NCBI GenBank assembly: GCA_963757605.1
Contig: CAVWSF010000005.1
Location: 558,001-622,000 of the forward strand
Reading direction: 5' to 3'
DNA length: 64,000 nt
DNA from: JAICJC01 sp963757605
GTDB taxonomy: Bacteria; Actinomycetota; Thermoleophilia; Gaiellales; JAICJC01
The notes under the pieces are model-generated. The model had not been told where the DNA came from, did not search any database, and saw only the letters and a program-made list of their open reading frames with translations. This document shows positions 27,513 to 35,570 of this stretch, one piece after another (the stretch's first letter is position 1; each line of letters begins with the position of its first letter). Made by a program: the position numbers and the translations under genes.

Positions 27513-27898
27513 TCCCGGCGGCGGTGGGCGACGAGATCGTCGCGCACGCCCGCGCCGGGCTGCCCAACGAGGCGTGCGGGATCCTCGCCGGGTCGGGCGA
27601 CCGGGTCGAGCGCTTCTACCCGGCTGAGCCCGACGAGCCGAGCCCGTTCTACTACCGGATCGAGAGCCGCGACCAGATCCGGATCATGAACGCGATCGAC
27701 GACGAGGGCCTCGACCTGGTCGGGATCTACCACTCGCACGTCGCCTCGCCGGCCTACCCGTCCCGGACCGACGCCGAGCAGGCGTTCTGGCCCGAGGCGG
27801 TCTACGTGATCGTCTCGCTCGCGGGCGGCGGCGCCGACGTGCGCGGCTTTCGCATCCGCGAGATGGCCGTCACGGAAGAGCCGATCCAGATCGCGTAG
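27506..27898 (+). CDS. mec: JAMM/MPN+ metallopeptidase (Mec-like)
   Basis: A 130-residue JAB1/MPN+ zinc peptidase with every catalytic element: NEACGIL (Glu about 22) and YHSHVASPAYPSRTD (HxH-x7-S-x2-D, about 75-90). Mycobacterial Mec hydrolyses the CysO-cysteine adduct to free cysteine; the same operon position supports that role. It could also process the CysO-CysM polyprotein after GG. Two adjacent GTGs (27506, 27509) follow GGAGGAG; either overlaps the fusion stop. Confidence 0.92.
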   Translation: MVIPAAVGDEIVAHARAGLPNEACGILAGSGDRVERFYPAEPDEPSPFYYRIESRDQIRIMNAIDDEGLDLVGIYHSHVASPAYPSRTDAEQAFWPEAVYVIVSLAGGGADVRGFRIREMAVTEEPIQIA

Positions 27899-28177
27899 CG
27901 CATCCCCCGGCTCAAGCGACGCCAAGCGATCGTCCGCATCTACGACTACGGGACGAACGCCCTCGCGCCCTCAGCGCGCCCCACCACCGTCGTCCGCCCC
28001 GGGCGCTTGCGTGCCGCCCGTGACCCGCTCGGTCGCGTCCGAGGCTCCGCCGAGCGACGCACACGGCTCGCCGGGCGCACGTTGCTCGTGAGGGTCAGCT
28101 ATGGCGCCCCGCTGCCGCCGCCGGCGACCCTCCGGGCGGTGAAACGGCTTCTCGCAGGGGTTCGCACCGAGGGTTAG
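27899..28177 (+). pseudogene. Open-frame remnant of an exported or repeat protein
   Basis: Directly after the mec stop and in the same frame, 92 codons stay open to a TAG at 28175-28177 that overlaps the AsnC-gene end. No start codon or ribosome site is present. The reading contains VVRPGRLRAARDPLGRVR and LAGRTLLVRVSYG, which looks like the last strands of a beta-rich extracellular domain. It is most likely the 3' end of a deleted gene; no family was identified. Confidence 0.4.
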
Positions 28178-28662
28178 GCGGCGCCGGACTCGGCGAGCTC
28201 CTCCTCGACCGGCACCGGCGTCACCGGCCGGCCCTCGAACTCGGTCGTGAGGGCGACGATCGTCTTCGTGCGCTCCACCGAGTCGAGCGCGCGGATCTCC
28301 CACAGGACGTGCTCGAGCGCCCGCGTCGACTCGGCCCGCACCTTGAGGAGCAGGCTCTCCTCGCCGGCGATGTGGTGGCACTCCTCGACCCACGGCCAGC
28401 GCTCGAACGCGTCCTCGAGCCCGCCGCGCGGCCGCGCGCTCTGCGTCACGAGCACGAACGCGGTCACGCCGGCGCCCAGCTTCTCGGGGTCGACGACCGC
28501 CTTGTAGCCCGTGATGACGCCGCGCGCCTCGAGCTTCTTCACGCGCTCGTGCACCGCCGCCGGGCTGAGGCCGACCTGCTGGGCGATCTGCGCGAACGTG
28601 GCCCGCCCCTCGATCTGGAGGAGCGCGATGATGGCGAGATCCGTGTCGTTCAGGCCCTTCAC
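28174..28662 (-). CDS. Lrp/AsnC-family transcriptional regulator
   Basis: A 162-residue protein with an N-terminal helix-turn-helix (TFAQIAQQVGLSPAAVHERVKKLEARGVI, about residues 22-52) and a C-terminal RAM effector domain (from about 65; AFERWPWVEECHHIAGE, LLLKVRAES). Such regulators sense amino acids and often act on their own or neighbouring genes. The GTG start is supported by a TATGGT hexamer 11 nt upstream. Divergent from the pterin dehydratase. Confidence 0.92.
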   Translation of the reverse strand: MKGLNDTDLAIIALLQIEGRATFAQIAQQVGLSPAAVHERVKKLEARGVITGYKAVVDPEKLGAGVTAFVLVTQSARPRGGLEDAFERWPWVEECHHIAGEESLLLKVRAESTRALEHVLWEIRALDSVERTKTIVALTTEFEGRPVTPVPVEEELAESGAA

Positions 28663-28725
28663 GGGTACCGAGCACCATAGCTAGGCTAGAGGCCGGAACA
28701 GGCCAGACGACTGGGAGGTGGACGG

Positions 28726-29010
28726 ATGCCGGTGCTGGAGCAGGAGAAGCTGGAAGCCGAGGTCGCGAGCCTGGCCGGCTGGGAGGTGCGCGACGGGGCG
28801 CTCGAGAAGTCGTTCGAGAACGGCGACTTCAACGGCTCGATGGCGTTTCTGAACCGGATTGCGGACGCGGCCAACGAGGCCGACCATCACCCGGACGTCT
28901 CGATCTCGTGGGACACGGTGACGCTGCGCTGGGTGACCCACAGCGAGGGCGGCATCACCGACTCCGACGTCAGGATGGCCCGAAAGAGCGACGAGCTAGC
29001 CGTCGCCTGA
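28726..29010 (+). CDS. phhB: Pterin-4a-carbinolamine dehydratase (DCoH/PhhB family)
   Basis: A 94-residue protein with the family signature EADHHPDVSISWDTVTLRWVTH (about residues 51-72; histidines of the active site) and WEVRDGALEKSF near the N-terminus. It recycles 4a-hydroxytetrahydropterin after aromatic amino acid hydroxylation, or acts in molybdopterin-related metabolism. GGGAGGTG precedes the ATG. It overlaps the convergent CNNM gene by 15 bp. Confidence 0.92.
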   Translation: MPVLEQEKLEAEVASLAGWEVRDGALEKSFENGDFNGSMAFLNRIADAANEADHHPDVSISWDTVTLRWVTHSEGGITDSDVRMARKSDELAVA

Positions 29011-30345
29011 GTCCTGACCCTCGTTCTCGCGGGCCGGCGCCGAGGCCGCCGAGAGCGTGACGTCGACCTCGAGGATGCGCGGGCCGTCGGTGGACACGAC
29101 CTCGAAGCGGGCACCGTCGAAGCCGACCGTGTCGCCCACCTTGGGCGCCCGATCGAGCTCGCCGAAGACGAAGCCGCCGACCGTGTGGTAGTCGTCGACC
29201 GGCAGGTCGGTGCCGAAGCGCTCGTTGAACTCGTCGATCGGGAACGAGCCGCCGATCCGCACGCGTCCCCGCCCGATGCGAAGGACGCCCGCCTCCGGGC
29301 GGTCGAACTCGTCGCCGATCTCGCCCACGATCTCCTCGAGCAGGTCCTCGAGCGTGACGAGGCCCTCGACCGACCCGTACTCGTCGACCACGACCGCCAT
29401 GTGGTTCGAGGTCGTCTGGAACTCCGCCAGGAGCGCGTCCAGGTGCTTCGTCTCGGGGACGACGATGGGCGGGCGCAGGATCGCGCGCAGGTCGACGCGC
29501 TCGATCCCGCGGTCGTGGAGCGCCGAGAACAGGTCGCGCACGTGCAGAATCCCGACGATGTCGTCGAGGTCCTCCTCGAACACCGGGTAGCGCGTGTACG
29601 GATGGGCGAGGACGACGCGCAGCGCCTCCGCCACGGGCAGCTCGACGGGCACCGCGACGACGTCCGGCCGTGGCACCATCACGTCGGCCGCGTCCTTGTC
29701 GGCGAACTCGAAGACGTTGTGGAGCATCTCCTGCTCCTCCGCCTCGATCACGCCCTTCTCGCGGCTCGCCGTCACGAGCATCTTGAGCTCCTCCTCGGAA
29801 TGGGCGACCGAGAGGCCGCTCGGGGCCGTGACGCCCATCCAGCGCAGCACCGCGCCGCTCGCCTTCACCAGCACCCAGATGAACGGTCGGAAGGCCGCGT
29901 AGAACCAGTTGATCGGCCCGCCGACGAAGAGCGCGACGCGCTCGGCGTGCTCGAGCGTGAACGACTTCGGCACGATCTCGCCCATCACCACGTGGAAGAA
30001 GCTCAGGATGACGAACGCCATGATCACGGCGATCGTTGTCGCGACGCTCGTGTGCAGGTTGTCCGGCAGGAGATCCAGCGGCTTCTTCAAGAGCTCCGAG
30101 ACGACCGGCTCGCCGATGGCGCCGAGCGCCAGGCTCGAGAGCGTGACGCCGAGCTGGATCGCCGAGATGAAGCGTGGCGGGTTGTCGACGAGGCGCCGCA
30201 CGCGCGTCGCGGCACGGCTGCCCTGCGCCTCCAGCTCCTGCAGGCGCGTGCGGCGGACGGTGACAAGGGCGTACTCGGCGGCGACGAAGAAGGCGTTCGC
30301 CGCGACGACCAGCGCTACCGCCACGAGCTCGAGGGCGGTTGTCAC
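28996..30345 (-). CDS. CNNM/CorC-type membrane protein with CBS domains
   Basis: A 449-residue protein: DUF21 membrane domain (about residues 1-190; NAFFVAAEYALVTVRRTRL at the N-terminus), two CBS domains (about 205-330; DVMVPRPDVVAVPV, VVVDEYGSVEGLVTLEDLLEEIVGE) and a CorC/HlyC C-terminal domain. Homologues take part in magnesium or cobalt efflux and resistance. I chose the GTG at 30345; a near-consensus TATACT -10 box on the minus strand (30380-30385) gives a short leader. Confidence 0.9.
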   Translation of the reverse strand: MTTALELVAVALVVAANAFFVAAEYALVTVRRTRLQELEAQGSRAATRVRRLVDNPPRFISAIQLGVTLSSLALGAIGEPVVSELLKKPLDLLPDNLHTSVATTIAVIMAFVILSFFHVVMGEIVPKSFTLEHAERVALFVGGPINWFYAAFRPFIWVLVKASGAVLRWMGVTAPSGLSVAHSEEELKMLVTASREKGVIEAEEQEMLHNVFEFADKDAADVMVPRPDVVAVPVELPVAEALRVVLAHPYTRYPVFEEDLDDIVGILHVRDLFSALHDRGIERVDLRAILRPPIVVPETKHLDALLAEFQTTSNHMAVVVDEYGSVEGLVTLEDLLEEIVGEIGDEFDRPEAGVLRIGRGRVRIGGSFPIDEFNERFGTDLPVDDYHTVGGFVFGELDRAPKVGDTVGFDGARFEVVSTDGPRILEVDVTLSAASAPARENEGQDSGDG

Positions 30346-30379
30346 CAAGTACTCGGTACGTCGTCGCTCAAGCGGGCCT

Positions 30380-30385
30380 GAGTAT
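30380..30385 (-). promoter_or_regulatory. -10 box for the CNNM gene
   Basis: The minus strand reads TATACT about 34 nt before the GTG at 30345. The surrounding GAGTATAGTC also gives TATAGT on the plus strand, so it may serve the response-regulator gene as well. Confidence 0.45.
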
Positions 30386-30558
30386 AGTCGTCCGGCCCTC
30401 AAGCTCTGGGCGCCGGATGCCGAAGACTCCGGCAGGGACGGACCCCCACCGCGACGAATCCCCGACCGGACCCGCACGAACTCGTGCTAACGGCCGGGAA
30501 CCGATCTGCCGATACCCTTGCCGGAAGCGCGAGCGACCCTGACCAACTGGAGACCTTT

Positions 30559-31179
30559 GTGGGCGAGCCAATCACGTGTCTGATCGTCGATGACCATGAG
30601 GTGGTGCGCGAGGGCCTTCGCCTTGCGCTCTCCCGCACCGAGAACATCCGCGTGGTCGGCGAGGCTGCCGACGGCAGCGCCGCGGTGGCGCTGGCCAAGC
30701 GCCGCCGCCCGAACGTCGTCATCATGGACGTTCGAATGCCCGGGACCGACGGTCTGCAGGCCGCCCGCGAGATCACGACGGACGTCCCCGAGGCGGCCGT
30801 CCTCATGTTCACCGCCTACGGCGAGCGCAGCCTTCTGACGCGCGGCCTCGAGGCGGGGGCCAAGGGCTACATCCTGAAGGAGGCGCCGCACCAGACGCTG
30901 GTGCGCGCGATCCAGAAGGTGGCCGGCGGCGACGGCTACGTCGACCCGGCGCTGATGCCCGCGTTCCTCACCAAGGAACGCGAGCACATGCTCACCGCCC
31001 GCGAGCGCGAGATCCTCCAGCTCCTGGCCGACGGCATGTCCAATGCGGACGTCGCCGGCAAGCTCTTCATCAGCCAGGAGACCGTGAAGAGTCACGTGCG
31101 GCATATCCTCTCCAAGCTGGAGGCGGACACCCGCACACATGCTGTCGCCATCGCCCTCCGACAGGCAATCATCGACTAG
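30559..31179 (+). CDS. NarL/FixJ-type response regulator
   Basis: A 206-residue regulator: receiver domain with acidic pair in IVDDHEVVREGL, phospho-aspartate in VVIMDVRMPG (about residue 56) and the KGYILKEAP lysine (about 108); LuxR-type helix-turn-helix from about 145 (LTAREREILQLLADGMSNADVA). The GTG at 30559 with TGGAGA upstream gives the usual N-terminus; the frame is open further upstream. It overlaps the histidine kinase by 41 nt, which makes them a cognate pair. Confidence 0.9.
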   Translation: MGEPITCLIVDDHEVVREGLRLALSRTENIRVVGEAADGSAAVALAKRRRPNVVIMDVRMPGTDGLQAAREITTDVPEAAVLMFTAYGERSLLTRGLEAGAKGYILKEAPHQTLVRAIQKVAGGDGYVDPALMPAFLTKEREHMLTAREREILQLLADGMSNADVAGKLFISQETVKSHVRHILSKLEADTRTHAVAIALRQAIID

Positions 31180-32587
31180 CACCCCCGCGCGGCCGCTTGG
31201 GCGCGTCGCTCAGGCGGGCGTCTTGGCCGTGGTCACGATCGCGGTCACCGCGGTCGTGTACGTCGCTGCCGCTCAGGTGCTCGACACCCCGGTCGCAGTC
31301 ATGGCCGCAGGGACGGTCGTCGTGCTGGCTCTGGGCGGCGCCACGCTCTGGTCCGTGCGCCGCGACGCCGCGCGCCGCCGCTCGGCCGAGGACTGGCACC
31401 GGCGCCTGCGCCTGGAGCTGATCGACCAGAGCGCGTTCCTCGACGGCCTCGTCGGCAGCCTGGGAACGATGTCCTCGACCCTCGATCCGGCCCAGGTGCT
31501 GGAACGAGCGGCGGATCAGGCCCACCGGCTGCTCGCGCCCGACGCGACCATCCTGCTCGTCCCCGCCGCCGACGGGGACGGCCTGCGGCCGGCCGCGGCG
31601 CGCGGGATCGCGCTCGGGCCGATCGCCGACATCGTGGTCGAGACCAACTCCTCGGCGCGGTTCGCACCCGTCGCCGACCGCGGCGGCGACGACGCGCTGA
31701 GCGCGCGGCTGCGGCCGAACGCGCGGCTGACCGTGCCGATCGTGGCCTCTGACGAGCTGCGCGGCCTGCTCGTGCTGCTGCGCTTGCGGGCCGGCGAGCC
31801 GTTCGGCCCGGCCCAGCTGACACAGGCGTCGGTCCTGGCGGACTTCGCCGGCACCGCGTCGACCAACGCGCATCTGTTCGCGCGGGTCGAGTCGCTGCTC
31901 GCGCAGGCCCGCATGCGCGAGACCGAGCGGGCGGAGCTCTCGCGCCGGGTCGTCTCGGCCGAGCAGGACGAGCGCCGCAAGCTCTCGCTCTTCCTCCACG
32001 ACGGCCCGCTCCAGACCATGTCGGGCATCGCGATGATGCTGGACGCCGTCGCCGAGGACACCGCCTCCGGCGAGCTCGAGAGTGCGCTCTCGGTGCTCGA
32101 GACGGCCCGCGAGCGGCAGCGGTCGGTGGTGCGCTCGATGCGCGAGCTGTCGTTCGCGCTCGAGCCGTGGGTGCTGCGCGACCGCGGGTTCGTGGCGGCG
32201 GTGAACGCGCTCGCCGACGAGCTCCAGCGCAGCCATCATGTGGCGATCGAGCTCGACGTCGAGCCGGCGGCCGCGCTCCCGCCTGACGACCAGGTCTTCC
32301 TCTACCAGATCGTCCGCGAGGCGGTCCAGAACGCGGTCAAGCACGCCTCGCCGGCCACCGTCACCGTCTCGGTGACGGGCGGCCCCGAGGCCGGCTACGA
32401 CGTGTGCGTGCGTGACGACGGCACCGGGTTCACGGGCGGGCCGGAGGACGGCCTGCCCCACCACGGGCTGGCGTCGATGCGCGAGCGGGCCCAGATCCTT
32501 GGGACGAAGCTCAAGGTCGAGTCGATCCCGGGCGCGGGGACGACGGTCGAGCTGCACGTGACGGGCGGCGAGCCGGATGCGGCGTAG
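31139..32587 (+). CDS. Sensor histidine kinase, HisKA_3 type with GAF domain
   Basis: A 482-residue kinase: two hydrophobic segments (about residues 25-75), a short coiled stretch, a GAF-like sensor (about 110-245), the phospho-accepting HisKA_3 helix (QDERRKLSLFLHDGPLQ, His about 287) and an HATPase_c domain (REAVQNAVKHASP, DDGTGF, GLASMRERA). It phosphorylates the adjacent NarL-type regulator. The ATG at 31139 lies inside the regulator gene. Confidence 0.9.
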   Translation: MLSPSPSDRQSSTSTPARPLGRVAQAGVLAVVTIAVTAVVYVAAAQVLDTPVAVMAAGTVVVLALGGATLWSVRRDAARRRSAEDWHRRLRLELIDQSAFLDGLVGSLGTMSSTLDPAQVLERAADQAHRLLAPDATILLVPAADGDGLRPAAARGIALGPIADIVVETNSSARFAPVADRGGDDALSARLRPNARLTVPIVASDELRGLLVLLRLRAGEPFGPAQLTQASVLADFAGTASTNAHLFARVESLLAQARMRETERAELSRRVVSAEQDERRKLSLFLHDGPLQTMSGIAMMLDAVAEDTASGELESALSVLETARERQRSVVRSMRELSFALEPWVLRDRGFVAAVNALADELQRSHHVAIELDVEPAAALPPDDQVFLYQIVREAVQNAVKHASPATVTVSVTGGPEAGYDVCVRDDGTGFTGGPEDGLPHHGLASMRERAQILGTKLKVESIPGAGTTVELHVTGGEPDAA

Positions 32588-33953
32588 GCGGCCCGACCCG
32601 TTCGAGCCGGGCCTGGCCGACCTGGTCGCGGCCTGCGAGTCGGGCGTCGACCTGGCGGGCGTCCTCGAGGCCGCCCGCCGGGCCGCGTCGGCCGCCGCCG
32701 GCGGCGTCGAGGTCTCGGCCTATGCCATCGCAGACGACGGAACGAATCTGCGCCTGGCCGGCGGGCCCGGCACCGAGGAGCTGCCCATCCCCGCCGAGCC
32801 CGAGCCCCGGCATGCCGGCGATGCCTGGGTCGTGCCGCTCATCAGCGCTCGGCGCACGGTCGGCTGCCTGGTCGTGCGAGCGCCGGCGGGCGCGGACATG
32901 GGCCGGGTGCGGCTCGTTGGCGGGATCGCGGCCCAGGCCGTGGAGGCAGCCCGGCTGTGGGAGGCAGTCGCGGGCGGCGCGAGCCACGACCCGCTGACCG
33001 GGCTTCCCGGGCACCGCTCGTTCGACCGCGTCCTGGCCCGCGAGCTCTCGCGGGCGATGCGTACCGGCGACTCGGTCGCCGTGGGCGTCGTCGCGGTCGA
33101 CGGGTTGGCCCAGCGGGCGGAGGCCGACGGTCTGTCCGCCGGCGACGCGCTGCTGCGCACCGCGGCGGAGTGCTTCGGCACCGGCGTGCGCCCCTACGAC
33201 ACCGTGTGCCGGCTCGGGGCCGACGACTTCGGGCTCGTCCTGCCGGCGATGGAGGCCGAGCCGGCGCGGGCGTTGATCGAGCGGCTCGCTGCGGCGTTCG
33301 CAGCCTCGGCGGGCGGGGCGACGGTCTCGGCCGGCGTCGCCGCGTTCCCGGCCAACGGCGACACCCAGGCCGAGCTGATGCGGCTCGCCACCGGCGCCCT
33401 CTACTGGGCCCGGCGCGGCGGCGGCGGGCGGGTGGTGGCCTACGACGCCGACGTCGTCGAGGCCCTCTCGGGCGAGGAGCACGCCCGCCGACTCGAGCGC
33501 GACACGTACGAGCGCACGCTGCGGGCGCTGGACGCCGCCCGCGGCCACTCGGCGAGCGCACGCGCCGTCAGCGACTACGCGGGCCACCTGGCCGCGGAGC
33601 TGGGGTTCCCGCCGGAGCGGGCCGACCGGCTGCGGATGGTGGCGTTCCTCTACGACGCGACTGCGCCCGGCGCCGAGCCGCGCGAGCGGGCCCGGGTCGC
33701 GGCCCGGGTGGCGTCGAGCGCGCTCGACGCCGAGGCGGCCGGCTGGCTCGAGGCGCCGGCGGACGGCGGGGCCGACGGCCCGCTCGAGTCGCGGGTGATC
33801 GCGCTGGCCGCGGCGTTCGTCGAGGCCGGCGGCCACACCGGAAGCGCCGGCGCGGGCCGCGCGCTGGCCGAGCTGTGGCAGCGGCGCGAGGAGTTCGACC
33901 CCGCGTGCATGCGTGCGCTCGAGTCGCTGCTGGCGGCCCGCGAGGCCGGCTAA
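32577..33953 (+). CDS. GAF-GGDEF protein with degenerate cyclase and HD motifs
   Basis: A 458-residue protein overlapping the kinase stop by 11 nt. Residues about 20-125 are GAF-like. A GGDEF domain follows (ASHDPLTGLPGHRSFDRVL), but its signature reads RLGADDFGLVLP (about residue 212) instead of GG[DE]EF. The C-terminal part aligns with an HD/HD-GYP fold (GHSASARAVSDYAGHLA), yet LLHDIGK is replaced by FLYDATA. It is more likely a c-di-GMP/GTP-binding or scaffold protein than an enzyme. Confidence 0.82.
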   Translation: MRRRRPDPFEPGLADLVAACESGVDLAGVLEAARRAASAAAGGVEVSAYAIADDGTNLRLAGGPGTEELPIPAEPEPRHAGDAWVVPLISARRTVGCLVVRAPAGADMGRVRLVGGIAAQAVEAARLWEAVAGGASHDPLTGLPGHRSFDRVLARELSRAMRTGDSVAVGVVAVDGLAQRAEADGLSAGDALLRTAAECFGTGVRPYDTVCRLGADDFGLVLPAMEAEPARALIERLAAAFAASAGGATVSAGVAAFPANGDTQAELMRLATGALYWARRGGGGRVVAYDADVVEALSGEEHARRLERDTYERTLRALDAARGHSASARAVSDYAGHLAAELGFPPERADRLRMVAFLYDATAPGAEPRERARVAARVASSALDAEAAGWLEAPADGGADGPLESRVIALAAAFVEAGGHTGSAGAGRALAELWQRREEFDPACMRALESLLAAREAG

Positions 33954-34231
33954 CCGGCCGGGGTCAGACCCGGCATCGGCGGCTGTGGCGCCTGTGTGAC
34001 GGTTTCGAGGCGGGGTGCGGCCCCGCCGGTCGTCGCCACTCCTTCCGGATACGGCCGGTCGTCCCCGCGCGTGATCGAGACGACGGTCTCGCCGTGAAGG
34101 GCAGCGGCCCTCGCCGCCTTCGCGGCCTTCGCGTTCCAGGCCGCGAGATGCCTGGCCGTGACTCGGATGTAGTGGGGCGGAACCGAGTGGCCGTCAGCCG
34201 CGGAGTAGGTGATCTTGCACATCGCCGTCAT
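33950..34231 (-). CDS. Hypothetical protein within an inverted-repeat-bounded segment
   Basis: A possible 93-residue product starting at an ATG with AGCGGAG upstream. The sequence (CKITYSAADGHSVPPHYIR, then an Ala/Lys-rich helix AAWNAKAAKAARAAALHGE) matches no family I know. It is the only plausible gene in 33954-34391. Its last residues run into the palindromic repeat at 33960. It may be a real small gene or a chance frame. Confidence 0.35.
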   Translation of the reverse strand: MTAMCKITYSAADGHSVPPHYIRVTARHLAAWNAKAAKAARAAALHGETVVSITRGDDRPYPEGVATTGGAAPRLETVTQAPQPPMPGLTPAG

Positions 34232-34350
34232 GGTGCTCCGCTTCCAGGCTACCCGCCCGGAGACGAACCGGAATCGGGGAATTCGCGTAGTCAAACGTGC
34301 TGCAAAATCGGCACATCCGCGTCACAGCCGCCGATGCGGGGTCTGACCCC
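33960..34350. repeat. 391-bp segment bounded by 28-bp inverted repeats with REP-like cores
   Basis: The left end 33960-33987 and right end 34323-34350 are inverted copies matching at 27 of 28 positions. Each combines a GGGGTCAGACC-type core with the adjoining GCATCGGCGGCTGTG. The right end shares GCCGATGCGGGGTCTGACCCC-type sequence with the pair at 46.8 kb. It resembles a paired REP (BIME) or a MITE-like unit. Confidence 0.6.
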
Positions 34351-34391
34351 CAGGAGCTCGACACGTCGCGCTCCGCCGGCAACGTCCGGAC

Positions 34392-35303
34392 CTAGTGCCG
34401 GCGGCGCCGCTTGGTCCTGAGCCGGGCCGCGATGGCTGTCTCGGGACGAGCGGTGGGCGTGTGGACCGGGCCGGCCGGCACGGCGGCCGCCATCGCCGGA
34501 GTTGCCGCGGACGGGCTCCGGCGCCGGAAGAGCAGGACGAAGATGATGCCGGCGACGATCGTCACCGCCGAGGCGACCCACACGTTCAGGCGCTGGCCGC
34601 GGTAGTGGTGGGCCGGATCGATCCGCAGCGTCTCGACCCAGATCCGCTCGAAGGAGTAGAGGGTCGCGTAGAGCGCGAACACCGTCCCCGCGGGGACCTC
34701 GGGCCAGTAGCGGCGGGTGAACCAGATCAGGGTCCCGAAGATGAGGATGCTCCCGAGCGACTCGTAGAGGAACGTCGGGTGGAAGGTCTGGCCCTCGTGG
34801 TAGGGCAGCTGGGGATGGTCGATCTTGACCGCCCACGGCAGGTCTGACGGGCGCCCGTAGAGCTCCTGGTTGAAGTAGTTGCCCCAGCGGCCGAGCGCCT
34901 GCGCCAGGATCAGGCCGGGCGCGATGCAGTCGGCCACCGACCAGAAGCGGAGGTTGACCCGGCGGCAGCCGATCCACGTCCCCAGCATGCCGGCGAGGAC
35001 GGCGCCGTAGATCCCGAGCCCGCCCTTCCAGATCTTGAACATGTCGATCAGGTGGTGCTGGAACGCGCCCCAGTCGGTGACGACGTGGTAGAGGCGGGCG
35101 CCGACCAGGCCGAACGGGACCGTCCAGACGGCGATCGAGTAGGCCAGCTCCGGGTCGTACCCGCGCCGGCGGAACTCGCGCCGCGCGATCCAGCCCGCGA
35201 TCAGGACGCCGGCCGCGAGCAGGATGCCGTACCAGCGCACCTGGAGGCCGCCCGCCTTGAACAGGAACGGGTCGCCCGGGCTCGGGATCGAGAGCACCGT
35301 CAC
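34392..35303 (-). CDS. lgt: Prolipoprotein diacylglyceryl transferase
   Basis: A 303-residue inner-membrane enzyme that adds diacylglycerol to the lipobox cysteine of lipoproteins. It has seven membrane segments, the invariant HGGLGIYG-like loop (KGGLGIYGAVLAG, about residue 93), and the Lgt signature GRWGNYFNQELYGRPSDLPW (about 140-159). The basic tail beyond residue 270 is an extension common in actinobacteria. Divergent from the Tad pilus operon. Confidence 0.95.
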   Translation of the reverse strand: MTVLSIPSPGDPFLFKAGGLQVRWYGILLAAGVLIAGWIARREFRRRGYDPELAYSIAVWTVPFGLVGARLYHVVTDWGAFQHHLIDMFKIWKGGLGIYGAVLAGMLGTWIGCRRVNLRFWSVADCIAPGLILAQALGRWGNYFNQELYGRPSDLPWAVKIDHPQLPYHEGQTFHPTFLYESLGSILIFGTLIWFTRRYWPEVPAGTVFALYATLYSFERIWVETLRIDPAHHYRGQRLNVWVASAVTIVAGIIFVLLFRRRSPSAATPAMAAAVPAGPVHTPTARPETAIAARLRTKRRRRH

Positions 35304-35329
35304 GCGCGAGAGGTTAGCGCCTCAGTCCG

Positions 35330-35410
35330 CGGATCAACGTGGCTTCCAGAAACTGGACGCGGAGCCATTTCTGCGCTACCACGAGAGTAGGCCGCCGTTC
35401 GCGGCGGACG
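35330..35410 (+). ncRNA. Candidate structured 5' leader of the Tad operon
   Basis: The 267-bp spacer before cpaB holds consecutive hairpins. The first (35341-35366) is closed by GGC/GCC with inner stem TCCAG/CTGGA and the strand GGACGCGGAGCC, which matches GGACGCAAAGCC of c-di-GMP-I riboswitches at 10 of 12 bases. A CTAC/GTAG stem follows, then a perfect CCGCCG-TTCG-CGGCGG hairpin (35392-35407). The rest of the GEMM consensus is not evident, so the class is unassigned. Confidence 0.35.
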
Positions 35411-35570
35411 GGCTTCCCGGACCCCTGCGGGAGGCCTCGGCTCCGGCTTAAAGAATTCCCGGGTCGGCGCCGATGAGTCCCATGCACGACCTCCCCAATT
35501 CCGGTGATGCCGGCCTCCCCAGGCTGCGTCATCGCCCCCCTCACCGCCCGCACGGAAAGGAGCAGCCGAG

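Noticed and set aside
32577..33953. Active diguanylate cyclase
   Set aside because: The signature is GADDF and the HD site is lost, so I describe it as degenerate.
35330..35410. A confident c-di-GMP-I riboswitch call
   Set aside because: Only one strand of the consensus matches; the AAACC/GNRA elements and the second helix are not evident, so I report only a candidate structured leader.
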